Positions 43,326 through 52,529 of a DNA stretch of 64,000 nucleotides are shown piece by piece. Where the stretch lies: assembly GCA_945861085.1 (NCBI GenBank), contig OX244046.1, positions 868,001 through 932,000 on the forward strand. The letters run 5' to 3'. The position numbers and the translations under genes are program-made. The DNA comes from Clostridioides difficile_D. GTDB taxonomy: Bacteria > Bacillota > Clostridia > Peptostreptococcales > Peptostreptococcaceae. The stretch's first letter is position 1, and every line of letters starts with the position of its first letter. The notes under the pieces were generated by a model. That model ran no database searches, was not told where the DNA came from, and was given only the letters and a program-made list of their open reading frames with translations.

Positions 43326-45203
43326 ATGGATTATAAAAATATAGCTCAAGAAATTCTACTAAATGTAGGAGGAAAAGAGAATATAAATGAAGTGACTCAT
43401 TGTATGACAAGACTTAGATTTAAAGTCAAAAGTGCTTCTAAAGTGAATAAGGATAAGTTATCTAAAACTGAAGGAGTAATAACTGTTGTTGAGAGTATGG
43501 GTCAAATACAAGTTGTAATTGGCAATAAAGTAAAAAAAGTATATGATGAGGTTATAAAAATTGTACCTCAATCAAATGATGCAGGTAAGAAAAATGAAAA
43601 TGAAGAAAAACAAGGTATAATGAATTCTATATTATCAGCAGTAGCTGGTATATTTACACCTACAATACCTGCTATAGCAGGAGTTGGTATGATTAAAGGT
43701 ATTTTATCAGTTCTTGCTATGTATTATATGAATAAAAATGGAGTGGATATAAAAGAAACTCAAAGCTATATTATTTTAAATGCCATGGCTGATTCTATAT
43801 TCTATTTTATGCCTATTATACTAGGATATACTGCGGCGAAAGTATTTAATGCAAATAAAATAATATCTATGGTATTAGGGGCTACACTTTGTTATCCAAC
43901 TTTTACTGCTTTGATGGCAGGTGAAGAGGCTGTTAGATTTTTAGGTTTGTCAGTAACAAAAGCTACGTATACATCATCTGTTATTCCAATAATTATTGCC
44001 ATATGGGCTCTTTCATATGTTGAAAAAGTATTAGAAAAGTATATACCTGAAGTAATTAAAATAATAATGGTTCCAACTTTATCATTGGTTATAATGTTAC
44101 CTGCAACATTATTTTTATTTGGACCAATTGGAATCTATATAGGAAATGTCATAAACTTTTCTTATAAGTATATTTATGAACTAAGCCCAGCATTGTGTGG
44201 AGCATTTGTAGGTGGGTTATGGTGTGTGTTGGTTATATTTGGTGCACATAGAGCATTGTTACCAATAGGTATAAGTGATGTTGCCCAAACAGGAAGACAA
44301 AATTTATTGGCATTTGCAGGAGCTGCAAACTTTTCACAAGCAGGAGCTGCACTAGGAGTGTTCTTTAAAACTAAAAATCAAGGATTAAAAACAATTTCTA
44401 TGTCTGCAACTATAACAGCTTTATTTGGTATAACTGAACCTGCGATATACGGTGCCAATCTTAGATTAAAAAAACCTATGGTATGTGCTGTAATATGTGG
44501 TGCAGTTGGAGGTGCCATAATGGGAATGGGTGGAGCTTATGGTAACGCATTTGCAAACCAAGGTGTTTTAACTATACCTGTATATGCTGAAGCAGGTGCA
44601 TTAGGTTTCTTAAGTTATCTAGGTGGTTGTGCTATAGCGTTTTTTGGTTCAGCTATTTCAACTTATCTAGTTGGGTTTGAAGATTTAGAAGAATCTTCTA
44701 ATAAAGAAAATTCATCTATAAAAGTAGAAACGAAAGATGGTGTTATTGATATAACTTCGCCTGTAGAAGGAGAATGTATAGAATTATCAGAAGTAAAGGA
44801 TGATGTATTTGCATCAAAAGCTATGGGAGAAGGCATAGCTGTATTACCTACAAAAGGTGTAATAACAGCTCCTACTGATTGTGAAGTAGTTTCTTTATTT
44901 CCAACATTACATGCAATAGGATTAAAATTAGATAATGGAGCAGAAATGTTAATACATGTTGGAATTAACACAGTGGAGTTAAATGGTAAATACTTTACAA
45001 AACATGTTAATCAAGGGGATTTAGTGAAGAAAGGTGATAAACTTATATCTTTTGATATAGATAAAATAAAAAAAGCTGGTTACGATGTAACTACACCAGT
45101 TATAGTAAACAATACCTTTGATTTTGGACAAGTAGTTTCTTGTAAATCTAGTTATGTTTCAACAAATGATAATATAATTTCATTAGTATTAGCTAGTAAT
45201 TAA
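43326..45203 (+). CDS. bglF: PTS beta-glucoside transporter EIIBCA
   Basis: This 625-residue permease imports and phosphorylates an aryl-beta-glucoside or cellobiose-type sugar. Domain order is EIIB (residues 1-~90, phosphocysteine in EVTHCMTRLRFKV), EIIC (about 105-460, ten helices, with GITEPAIYGANLR) and EIIA (about 475-620, phosphohistidine in LIHVGINTVELNG). The antitermination switch precedes it, and the hydrolase and antiterminator genes follow. The ATG at 43326 follows ATGGAGGA. Confidence 0.95.
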   Translation: MDYKNIAQEILLNVGGKENINEVTHCMTRLRFKVKSASKVNKDKLSKTEGVITVVESMGQIQVVIGNKVKKVYDEVIKIVPQSNDAGKKNENEEKQGIMNSILSAVAGIFTPTIPAIAGVGMIKGILSVLAMYYMNKNGVDIKETQSYIILNAMADSIFYFMPIILGYTAAKVFNANKIISMVLGATLCYPTFTALMAGEEAVRFLGLSVTKATYTSSVIPIIIAIWALSYVEKVLEKYIPEVIKIIMVPTLSLVIMLPATLFLFGPIGIYIGNVINFSYKYIYELSPALCGAFVGGLWCVLVIFGAHRALLPIGISDVAQTGRQNLLAFAGAANFSQAGAALGVFFKTKNQGLKTISMSATITALFGITEPAIYGANLRLKKPMVCAVICGAVGGAIMGMGGAYGNAFANQGVLTIPVYAEAGALGFLSYLGGCAIAFFGSAISTYLVGFEDLEESSNKENSSIKVETKDGVIDITSPVEGECIELSEVKDDVFASKAMGEGIAVLPTKGVITAPTDCEVVSLFPTLHAIGLKLDNGAEMLIHVGINTVELNGKYFTKHVNQGDLVKKGDKLISFDIDKIKKAGYDVTTPVIVNNTFDFGQVVSCKSSYVSTNDNIISLVLASN

Positions 45204-45249
45204 GCTAATTTGACTAGAGATAATTAAGTTAATAATTAAATATATCTAA

Positions 45250-45339
45250 AAGTAAGTTTATTGAAATGAATTAACAAAGAAAATAGTTAATGTAGAGTGA
45301 ACTTATTGAAATGAATCAACAAAGAAAATAGTTAATATA
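45250..45339 (+). repeat. Tandem 45-bp duplication before bglA
   Basis: Two 45-base copies (45250-45294 and 45295-45339) share the core TTATTGAAATGAAT and AACAAAGAAAATAGTTAAT, with about five mismatches. They lie between the PTS gene and the hydrolase ribosome binding site and hold no clear hairpin. Confidence 0.85.
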
Positions 45340-45355
45340 AAAAGGAGAAATATTT

Positions 45356-46762
45356 ATGAATACAGGATTTCCAAAAGACTTTTTATGGGGAGCATCATCT
45401 TCTGCATTTCAAGTGGAAGGGGCTTGGGATGAAGATAATAAAGGAAAAACCGTAGCTGACTACAATTCTTTTAAAAAGTCTCATTTACAAGCAGATACTA
45501 AAGTGGCATCAGACTTTTACCATAACTATGAAGAAGATATTGAATTGATGAAAGAATTAGGGATGAAAACTTATCGTTTTTCAATTTCATGGGCAAGAAT
45601 AATTCCAGATGGTGAAGGAGAAATAAATCAAAAAGGTATAGATTTTTATAATAAGATAATAGATAAATTAATAGAGTGCGATATTGAGCCATTCGTAACT
45701 TTATATCACTTTGACCTTCCATTTACACTAGTAGAGAAATATAATGGTTGGGAAAGTCGAGCGACTGTTTATGCTTTTGAAAGATTTGCTAAAATATGCT
45801 TTAAGCATTTTGGAGATAGAGTAAAGTATTGGCAACCTCATAATGAACAGAATTTAATTGTAAGAGTAGAAGAGAGAATTAATATATATGATGAAACAGA
45901 TTCATGGAAGATAGATAAAATGCGTGCTCAGATGGATTATAATCTTTGTTTAGCACATGCATTAGCAGTCAATGCATGCCATGATATGATAAAAGGAAGT
46001 AAAATTGGAGCAGCAGTATCATCATCTGTAACATATCCTCTTACTTCTAAACCAGAAGATGTATATGCAGCTAGAATGAATGATAATTTTAAAGTGTACT
46101 ATATGCTTGATATGCATCATTATGGAGAATATCCAGGGTATTACATGAACTATCTTGAAAAAAGAAATATAGTTCCTCATATGGAAGAGGGGGATAAAGA
46201 GATACTTAAAAAGTCTAAAATGGATTTTATAGCTGTAAACTACTATAGAACAAATTGTGCAGAAGCTTTACCTGAGGACTTACAACATCCATTTGGGTTA
46301 AGAGAAGGAACTGTTGATTTTAGTATGTATGGATTATTTAAAATGTCAATGAATCCTAACCTAGAGGCTTCTGAGTATGGAGCAGCAATAGACCCATCAG
46401 GTCTTAGAGTTGCCTTAAATGAATATTGGCAAAGATATCACTTACCTGTTATAATAACAGAAAATGGGCTTGGAGCTAAAGATACATTAGAAGAAGGGAA
46501 AATTCATGATGACTATCGTATAGATTATTTAAGAAGTCATATAAATGTATGTAAACTAGCTATTGAAGATGGTGTAGAGATGATTGGATATTGTCCATGG
46601 TCATTTACAGACCTTTTAAGTTCTTCTCAAGGTTTTAATAAACGTTATGGACTTGTTTATATAAATAGAACTGACCATGAAGTTTTAGATTTAAAAAGAA
46701 TTAAGAAAGATAGTTTTTACTGGTACAAAGAAGTTATAGAAAACAATAAAATAGTAAAATAA
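45356..46762 (+). CDS. bglA: 6-phospho-beta-glucosidase (GH1)
   Basis: This cytoplasmic 468-residue GH1 enzyme hydrolyses the phosphorylated sugar delivered by the PTS. Visible are FLWGASSSAFQVEG, the acid/base glutamate in PHNEQN (NEQ rather than the usual NEP), the nucleophile in ITENGLGA and the phosphate-binding SSSQGFNKRYGLVY loop. Length is typical. The ATG at 45356 follows AAAGGAGAA. Confidence 0.93.
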   Translation: MNTGFPKDFLWGASSSAFQVEGAWDEDNKGKTVADYNSFKKSHLQADTKVASDFYHNYEEDIELMKELGMKTYRFSISWARIIPDGEGEINQKGIDFYNKIIDKLIECDIEPFVTLYHFDLPFTLVEKYNGWESRATVYAFERFAKICFKHFGDRVKYWQPHNEQNLIVRVEERINIYDETDSWKIDKMRAQMDYNLCLAHALAVNACHDMIKGSKIGAAVSSSVTYPLTSKPEDVYAARMNDNFKVYYMLDMHHYGEYPGYYMNYLEKRNIVPHMEEGDKEILKKSKMDFIAVNYYRTNCAEALPEDLQHPFGLREGTVDFSMYGLFKMSMNPNLEASEYGAAIDPSGLRVALNEYWQRYHLPVIITENGLGAKDTLEEGKIHDDYRIDYLRSHINVCKLAIEDGVEMIGYCPWSFTDLLSSSQGFNKRYGLVYINRTDHEVLDLKRIKKDSFYWYKEVIENNKIVK

Positions 46763-46789
46763 ACATAAATATATATTGAGGGTTTTAGT

Positions 46790-47638
46790 ATGTACATTAC
46801 AAAGGTATTAAATAATTCGTTGCTACTTGCAAAGGATGATAATGATGAAGAAATAATATTGATGGGGAAAGGGATTGGTCATAATTATAAAGCTGGTTCT
46901 GAGTTAAATAAAAAAGATATAGAAAAAACTTTTGTTCTTCATGATGAAAATATAAAAAAGAGTATTATACAACTAGCATCAGAAATAGATGCAGAATACT
47001 TTGGTATAGCTCAAATGATAATTGCATATGGAATAGAAAAATATAACTTAAAACTTATGAACCATATATATTTAGCCTTAACTGACCACATCGCCTTTGC
47101 AGTGAGACGCTTTAAAGAAGGTATAATGATTGAAAACCACTATTTGTTTGAAATCAAGGAGTTTAATCCAAAAGAATATGATATAGGAAAATATGCAATT
47201 ACTGTTTTTAAGGAGGTTCTTGGTTTAGACCTACCAGAAGAAGAGATTGGTAATATAGCGGGCCATTTTATAAATGCACAACAAGATAATCCTTATAGTG
47301 ATAGAAATAAGAGAAGTGCTAAAATTGTAAATGCTATTTTGCAAATAGTTCATTATCACTTTTCTATTGTATATAATAAAGAATCATTTTATTATAGGAG
47401 ATTTGTAATGCATCTAAAGGCCTTTTCACAAAGATTTCTAGCTAACGAATCATCAAAAGAAAAGATAGATTTTATATATGAGCAAGTTCAAAAAAATTGT
47501 AAGGAAGAATATGAATGTGTGAAAAAGGTAAGGGCTTATATATATAAGGAATACTCTAGAGAATTACCAAGACAAGAAGAGTTATATTTGATGATTCATA
47601 TTCATAAGATTTTAGGCGAATTAGATGAAGATAGTTAG
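46790..47638 (+). CDS. licT: BglG/LicT family transcription antiterminator
   Basis: This 282-residue protein has the RNA-binding CAT domain (residues 1-~55, KVLNNSLLLAKDDNDEEIILMGKGIG) and two PRD domains with conserved histidines (LALTDHIAFAVRRF; GHFINAQQ; HYHFSIVYN; LMIHIHKIL). Phosphorylation by PTS proteins controls it. It should bind the RAT at 43178 and so regulate its own operon. Its start is ATG 46790 after TGAGGGTT. Confidence 0.93.
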   Translation: MYITKVLNNSLLLAKDDNDEEIILMGKGIGHNYKAGSELNKKDIEKTFVLHDENIKKSIIQLASEIDAEYFGIAQMIIAYGIEKYNLKLMNHIYLALTDHIAFAVRRFKEGIMIENHYLFEIKEFNPKEYDIGKYAITVFKEVLGLDLPEEEIGNIAGHFINAQQDNPYSDRNKRSAKIVNAILQIVHYHFSIVYNKESFYYRRFVMHLKAFSQRFLANESSKEKIDFIYEQVQKNCKEEYECVKKVRAYIYKEYSRELPRQEELYLMIHIHKILGELDEDS

Positions 47639-47717
47639 AGTATCTTAATATGTTAGTAATATTATAAAAGATTAAAGATTAACTAAATTTTAAATCTGAA
47701 TAATTGAATTACTTAAG

Positions 47718-47762
47718 GAGGTTGTCTCAAAATTGATTTTTTCGAGATGATGAAATATACTA
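47718..47762. repeat. Partial MITE-like repeat (half copy)
   Basis: GTTGTCTCAAAATTG and GATGATGAAATATACT resemble, in order, one half of the repeats at 40931 and 55588 with an internal deletion. It lies at the left edge of the peptide-transporter island. The rest of 47639-47953 shows no gene. Confidence 0.5.
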
Positions 47763-47953
47763 ATGGATGTTAGAGGTATAAATATAAATCACATTACACT
47801 TAAAGAAGTAAGCGAAAAATGAGGTAAACTCCTCATATGATAAATTACTATTGTATTGTGGGATGTATCCACAGTGATGTCAATATACTACAGTATACTA
47901 AATTCCTAATGATACAAAAAACTCTACCAATGGGCGTAGAAAGGGGGACTCAG

Positions 47954-48646
47954 ATGAATAAAGTTTTGATTATAGATGATGATAAAGACCTTTGTATTTT
48001 GTTAAAAAAGAGTATCTCCATTGAACAGATTGAAGCTAATTATTGCCATTCTGGGAAAGATGGACTAGCTGAACTTTCAAAACAAGATTATCAGTTAGTG
48101 GTTCTAGACGTGATGATGCCAGGTATGGATGGTTTTGAAACTATGGAACAAATACGAAAATACAGCAGTATTCCCATCTTAATGCTGACATCGAAAAGCG
48201 ATAATTACAGCAAAGTGCATGGCTTGCGGGCTGGTGCGGATGACTATCTGACTAAACCATTTGAGATTGCCGAATTTACTGCTCGTGTCCTGTCTTTAAT
48301 CCGACGCTACACTCGTTTTAATCCAAAGAATGAGGAACTACAGCAACTCTCTTTTAAAGGTTTGTTGATTGATCTTGACCGCCATACAGTGACTACCAGT
48401 GGCGAACCTATGTTGCTTCCACCCAAGGAATTCGGTGTGCTTCTTTACTGTGCAAGGCATCAGGGGAAGATTCTGACGAAGCAGCAGATTTATGAAGCAG
48501 TGTGGGGTGAACCGTATGTATATGACGACAGCAATATCATGGCTATTATCAGCCGACTACGAAAAAAAATTGAACTAGACCCGTCATCTCCCACCTATCT
48601 GCAAACGGTAAAAGGAATCGGGTATCAATTCAACACGGAGGTATAA
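47954..48646 (+). CDS. OmpR-family response regulator
   Basis: The 230-residue protein has a receiver domain (Asp8/Asp9, phospho-acceptor Asp52 in VVLDVMMPG, Thr79/Lys101) and an OmpR winged-helix domain (about 130-228). It pairs with the histidine kinase 2 bases downstream. The ATG at 47954 follows AAAGGGGGAC; longer upstream starts lack a site. Codons CTG, CGC and GCG are used far more than in flanking genes, which suggests horizontal gain. Confidence 0.93.
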   Translation: MNKVLIIDDDKDLCILLKKSISIEQIEANYCHSGKDGLAELSKQDYQLVVLDVMMPGMDGFETMEQIRKYSSIPILMLTSKSDNYSKVHGLRAGADDYLTKPFEIAEFTARVLSLIRRYTRFNPKNEELQQLSFKGLLIDLDRHTVTTSGEPMLLPPKEFGVLLYCARHQGKILTKQQIYEAVWGEPYVYDDSNIMAIISRLRKKIELDPSSPTYLQTVKGIGYQFNTEV

Positions 48647-48648
48647 AA

Positions 48649-49578
48649 ATGGATGCGCAAACGATAATTCTTTTTTTGCTCTTGTTGTCGATTGGTCTAC
48701 TTCTCCTTTCAATATTCGCTTTTTCAAAGCTTGGGCATATTCACAAACGTCTAAAAGATATAGAAGAAGTACTTGCTGATGTACAAATTGGAAATGAAAA
48801 TCGCAAAATACTGGTTAAGCCGTGTGATGTTATGGCTCCATTGGTTTATCAGCTTAATGAGATTGTCTACGACTATGAAAATAAGCTGATTTCTCTAAAA
48901 AAGGCTGATAAAGCTAGCAAGCAACTCATGACCAGTCTATCTCATGATGTTCGTACACCATTAACAACTCTGATTGGTTATCTGGATGCTGTACACAGTG
49001 GCATCGTCATCGGGGAAGAACGGGAGGAATACATTGAAATCGCTCGGCGTAGAGCCTACGATCTCAAGGATTATATTGATGTTCTTTTTGACTGGTTCCG
49101 GTTGAACTCTGATGAATTTACGCTGTCAATAGAGTCTGTGGAAATTGCAGAGCTGTCACGCAATATTCTGAAAGACTGGATTCCTATATTCCATGAAAAG
49201 AAACTGGATTTTGAAATTGATATTCCAGAAAATCGGCTAATGGTAAATCTCGATCCAGATGGATATTCACGTGTGGTCAATAATCTGGTTCAAAATGTTC
49301 TTGCTCACAGTAAGGCTCGCCAAATCAAGATTACCATGAGTGAGGATTCTAAGATGGTATTACTTCGTGTTGAGGATAATGGTGTTGGGATTGCCAAAGA
49401 AAATTTACAGCACATTTTTGAGCGACTGTACAAGTGTGATAAAGGACGTTCAGAAAAAGGCAGTGGTCTTGGCTTATCTATCGTCAGTCAAATGGTAGAG
49501 CGAATGGGTGGTCAGATTTCCGTAGAAAGTGACATTGGAAAGTATACTGTGTTTACAGTGAGCTTACCGTTAATATAA
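48649..49578 (+). CDS. Sensor histidine kinase, short N-terminus
   Basis: This 309-residue kinase has only one membrane segment (about residues 4-26), a linker, a DHp domain with SHDVRTPLT and a HATPase domain (NNLVQNVLAHS, VEDNGVGI, GSGLGLSIV). The minimal input domain is usual for kinases that work with bacitracin- or lantibiotic-type ABC transporters. It is translationally coupled to the response regulator. Confidence 0.9.
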   Translation: MDAQTIILFLLLLSIGLLLLSIFAFSKLGHIHKRLKDIEEVLADVQIGNENRKILVKPCDVMAPLVYQLNEIVYDYENKLISLKKADKASKQLMTSLSHDVRTPLTTLIGYLDAVHSGIVIGEEREEYIEIARRRAYDLKDYIDVLFDWFRLNSDEFTLSIESVEIAELSRNILKDWIPIFHEKKLDFEIDIPENRLMVNLDPDGYSRVVNNLVQNVLAHSKARQIKITMSEDSKMVLLRVEDNGVGIAKENLQHIFERLYKCDKGRSEKGSGLGLSIVSQMVERMGGQISVESDIGKYTVFTVSLPLI

Positions 49579-49586
49579 AATTGTTT

Positions 49587-49622
49587 TCCCCCATGTGACA
49601 TGTATACACAGGGGGATTTTTT
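49587..49622 (+). terminator. Terminator after histidine kinase
   Basis: TCCCCC and GGGGGA enclose a second small stem (ATGTG/CACA-like) and are followed by six Ts. It separates the two-component genes from the transporter genes. Confidence 0.8.
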
Positions 49623-49631
49623 GTAAGTTAT

Positions 49632-49690
49632 AAGGTTGCAAGGTTAATACAAGGTTGTTGCAAGGTTAATGCAAGATTGAGGTGGTATGA
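49632..49690 (+). promoter_or_regulatory. Phased AAGGTT repeats, candidate response-regulator operator and promoter
   Basis: AAGGTT occurs at 49632, 49640, 49651 and 49662 and AAGATT at 49673; the last four are spaced exactly 11 bases apart. TATGATAAT at 49685-49693 can serve as a -10 box. OmpR-family regulators bind such helically phased direct repeats, so this is probably the target of the adjacent two-component system. Confidence 0.65.
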
Positions 49691-49724
49691 TAATTTTAAT
49701 AAACAAAGGAGGCTTTTAATATTT

Positions 49725-50648
49725 ATGAATAATTTAATTATTGAAACAAAAAATCTCACTAAACAGTATGGCGCTCAAAAGAGTGTTTCTAATTTGAATA
49801 TTCACGTTCAGAAAGGACGTATTTACGGCTTGCTGGGAAGAAACGGTGCAGGTAAAACGACTACTATGAAAATGCTACTTGGTCTAACAAAACCAATCAC
49901 TGGAGAAATTAAAATCTTTGGTCAAGACATTCAGAAGAACGAGAAGAAACTTCTTCCACGAATTGGATGTTTGATTGAATCACCAGGTTTTTATCCTAAT
50001 CTGACAGGAACAGAAAATCTCAAAATCTTTGCAAGGCTTAGAGGAATACCGAAAAAAAATGCAGTAGAATCAGCACTGGAAGTAGTTGGTTTACCCAACA
50101 ATGACAAAAAGTTATTTTCTCAATACTCTCTTGGTATGAAACAGAGGCTGGCGATTGCTCTTGCCATTATGCACGATCCGCAACTGTTGATTTTGGACGA
50201 GCCTATCAATGGACTTGATCCTATTGGTATTGCAGAAGTAAGAAATTTTATTCGTAATCTCTGCACAGAACGAGGTAAAACCATTTTGATTTCTAGTCAC
50301 ATTCTTTCTGAAATTTCCTTGTTGGCAGATGACATCGGCATTATTGACCATGGCATTTTGTTGGAGGAAGAAAGCCTTGCCCAACTGGAAGAAAAAAACA
50401 GTAAATACATACATTTTGCTGTATCTGATGCAGCACAGGCAGCAAGGCTTCTGGAAATCCAGCTTAACCTGAAAAATTTCAAAGTAGCAGACAATCACAA
50501 TATCATGCTTTATGATACAGATGTTTCAGTCGCAGAAATAAATCGCGCTTTCATTCAAAACGACATTGATGTATCAGAATCTCATTTGTGTGAGGATACT
50601 CTTGAAGATTACTTCAAGAAAGTAACAGGGGGTGAAGGAATTGCTTGA
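49725..50648 (+). CDS. BcrA-type ABC transporter ATPase
   Basis: This 307-residue ATPase has Walker A LLGRNGAGKTTT, signature YSLGMKQRLAIA and Walker B LLILDEPINGLDP, followed by ISSHILSEI and an accessory C-terminal region, as in BcrA/NisF-like exporters. It energises the two permeases encoded next, probably for self-protection against a peptide antibiotic. The ATG at 49725 follows AAAGGAGGC. Confidence 0.92.
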   Translation: MNNLIIETKNLTKQYGAQKSVSNLNIHVQKGRIYGLLGRNGAGKTTTMKMLLGLTKPITGEIKIFGQDIQKNEKKLLPRIGCLIESPGFYPNLTGTENLKIFARLRGIPKKNAVESALEVVGLPNNDKKLFSQYSLGMKQRLAIALAIMHDPQLLILDEPINGLDPIGIAEVRNFIRNLCTERGKTILISSHILSEISLLADDIGIIDHGILLEEESLAQLEEKNSKYIHFAVSDAAQAARLLEIQLNLKNFKVADNHNIMLYDTDVSVAEINRAFIQNDIDVSESHLCEDTLEDYFKKVTGGEGIA

Positions 50649-51402
50649 TATGATTTCATGCGAATTTTCAAAAATCAAGCGGTTAAAATTTATTCTGATT
50701 TCTATTTTAGGTGCTTGTTTGTTTCCAATTCCCGCAACAATTTTGATTGCAAAGGACAACTTGCCCTTTGAGCAATTGTTCAAATTAGTTGTTAATTTTG
50801 GATACTTTTTGCTACTACCAATTGTATTGAGTATCGTTGCTAGCCAGCTATTTTTTATAGAAAGAGATAATGATGTATTAAAAAATCTAGCAACAGTACC
50901 AGTGTCAAAAGGAAAACTGGCTCTGGCAAAACTGACTGTGCTGATGCTGATATCATTGTTCTACTCCGTTGCCGGGTTGGGAGCTACTATCATTGGAGGT
51001 TTCGCTGTTGGAACAGTAGAGGGGGTTGCTATAAAATTAGGAATGAGCATTGCTTTTGGAATTATGTTTTTTGTTGCTGCACTTCCCGTTGTGGTACTCA
51101 TTGTATATTTCAATCGTAGCTATATTTTTTCTATCATACTTTCTTTTGTATATGCTATTTTCAATTTTAGTATATCCTTAAATCTTATTAATTTTGAACC
51201 AAATAACCCTCTATTAAGCGTATTACCTGCTCCTATTATTATGCGTTGGTGGATGGTATCTTGGGGAGATCCCACTGGCGAATATACGGCACTTAGACAG
51301 CCATATTTACTCTCAACTCCTGCTTGTGTAGGTATTTTATGTTTGATAACAATTATGGCAGTCCTGCTGATTTGTATGATATACAAAAAGCAGGAGAATT
51401 AG
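50641..51402 (+). CDS. ABC-2 type permease subunit 1 (lantibiotic-immunity type)
   Basis: This ~253-residue membrane protein has six helices typical of BcrB/NisE/LanG-like subunits. The TTG at 50641 is chosen because its product (LLDMISCEFSKIKR) aligns with the start of the next permease (MLDIITTEFQKIKR) and it follows GGGGGTG; GTG 50632 and ATG 50650 are alternatives. The gene overlaps the ATPase stop by a few bases, indicating coupling. Confidence 0.82.
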   Translation: MLDMISCEFSKIKRLKFILISILGACLFPIPATILIAKDNLPFEQLFKLVVNFGYFLLLPIVLSIVASQLFFIERDNDVLKNLATVPVSKGKLALAKLTVLMLISLFYSVAGLGATIIGGFAVGTVEGVAIKLGMSIAFGIMFFVAALPVVVLIVYFNRSYIFSIILSFVYAIFNFSISLNLINFEPNNPLLSVLPAPIIMRWWMVSWGDPTGEYTALRQPYLLSTPACVGILCLITIMAVLLICMIYKKQEN

Positions 51403-51410
51403 GAGGTACT

Positions 51411-52193
51411 ATGCTTGATATAATTACTACAGAATTTCAAAAAATAAAACGATACAATATTCTATGGGTTGGTGTTGTTGCTGTTCTATTTTCAGTATTA
51501 TTGGCGGTTTTCCAGATTGTTAGTTCACACGGCAGTGACCCTCTAACGTATGAGAGCTTTGCAAACGGGGTCATCTGGAACAATTTCAGTCTTAGTTTTC
51601 CATTTGGGATTACGCTCATTGGGGGATATCTTATTAACCGCGAATATACAGACCAAACCCTAAAGAACATACTGACTGTTCCAATTTCATTACGCAAATT
51701 GCTAGTGGGAAAATTAATTGTGGTTGGAGGACTTACTGTACTGCTAAGTCTTTTCAGCTTCTTATGCACAGTTATTTTGGGGTTGATATTTTGCAATATA
51801 AATATATCTGTTACACTCATTGTAAAATCATTAGTTCAGATTTTGGCTGTTAATCTGTGTTGTTATGTTGCTGTTTTGCCAATTATTGCTTATTTTGCTC
51901 GTAAACAAAATGCCTTTCTGACAGGCGTAGGGATTGCATTTGTATACGGATTCTGTGGTGTGTTTGTTGCTGGAAGAAATCTAACAGACTTTTATCCAAT
52001 CACAGCAGGTCTTAGCCTAGTTGGATACAACAATGGCACTGATACGTTTTATCAGCCGCTTATTGGTATTATGACTTTGGTCACAATTCTAATCCTGACA
52101 GCTATTTTACTTGTATTTACACCTAATTACGATAAAGTTATGACCATATCTAAGAAAAAAGGGATAAAGCATAGAAAGTATTCTCACAAATAA
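51411..52193 (+). CDS. ABC-2 type permease subunit 2 (lantibiotic-immunity type)
   Basis: This 260-residue six-helix permease is homologous to the preceding one at its N-terminus (EFQKIKR) and contains the typical NREYTDQTLKNILTVPISLRKLL segment between helices 2 and 3. The ATG at 51411 follows TTAGGAGGT. It ends the transporter operon; no clear terminator follows, though AGTAGCT/AGCTAC near 52255-52300 could pair. Confidence 0.85.
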   Translation: MLDIITTEFQKIKRYNILWVGVVAVLFSVLLAVFQIVSSHGSDPLTYESFANGVIWNNFSLSFPFGITLIGGYLINREYTDQTLKNILTVPISLRKLLVGKLIVVGGLTVLLSLFSFLCTVILGLIFCNINISVTLIVKSLVQILAVNLCCYVAVLPIIAYFARKQNAFLTGVGIAFVYGFCGVFVAGRNLTDFYPITAGLSLVGYNNGTDTFYQPLIGIMTLVTILILTAILLVFTPNYDKVMTISKKKGIKHRKYSHK

Positions 52194-52385
52194 CATCAAT
52201 ATTGCTTGTATTATTTAAGCTGCCAGACAATGATAAGAAAAAAATCTGTCTTACAGTAGCTATATAACCATGTATCCAAGAAGCTACAGTTTTGATTTTT
52301 CAGAGCTGCTGCTTCTTTTTGTATTTATTAAATCACAACTATCTCAATACTTGCAATAGATATAGTAACAAGGGAGGATACTATC

Positions 52386-52421
52386 ATGCGTATTTTATAT
52401 ATTATATTAAGTATATTCTAA
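52386..52421 (+). CDS. Possible 11-codon leader or gene remnant
   Basis: ATG CGT ATT TTA... encodes MRILYIILSIF and ends in TAA. It is preceded by a strong AAGGGAGGA at ideal distance. It could be a tiny leader peptide or the start of a decayed gene; nothing downstream continues its frame. Confidence 0.25.
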   Translation: MRILYIILSIF

Positions 52422-52489
52422 AATACATGCTTTAAATAATACATTTGAAAATAAGAATATTTAAATGAAAAAAATAATATTATATATAG

Positions 52490-52518
52490 TTGACAAAAAG
52501 TGGAAATTAATATATTAT
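52490..52518 (+). promoter_or_regulatory. Sigma-A promoter of the rubrerythrin-perR operon
   Basis: TTGACA (52490-52495), a 17-base spacer and TATTAT (52513-52518), almost consensus. Transcription would start near 52525. Confidence 0.85.
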
Positions 52519-52529
52519 ATAAATATAGA

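Noticed and set aside
47837..47953. Longer N-terminus for the response regulator
   Set aside because: The receiver domain starts at MNKVLIIDDD after AAAGGGGGAC; the extension is AT-rich intergenic DNA with no site.
52250..52320. Terminator after the second permease
   Set aside because: AGTAGCT and AGCTAC can pair, but the loop is large and no T-run follows closely; left unannotated.
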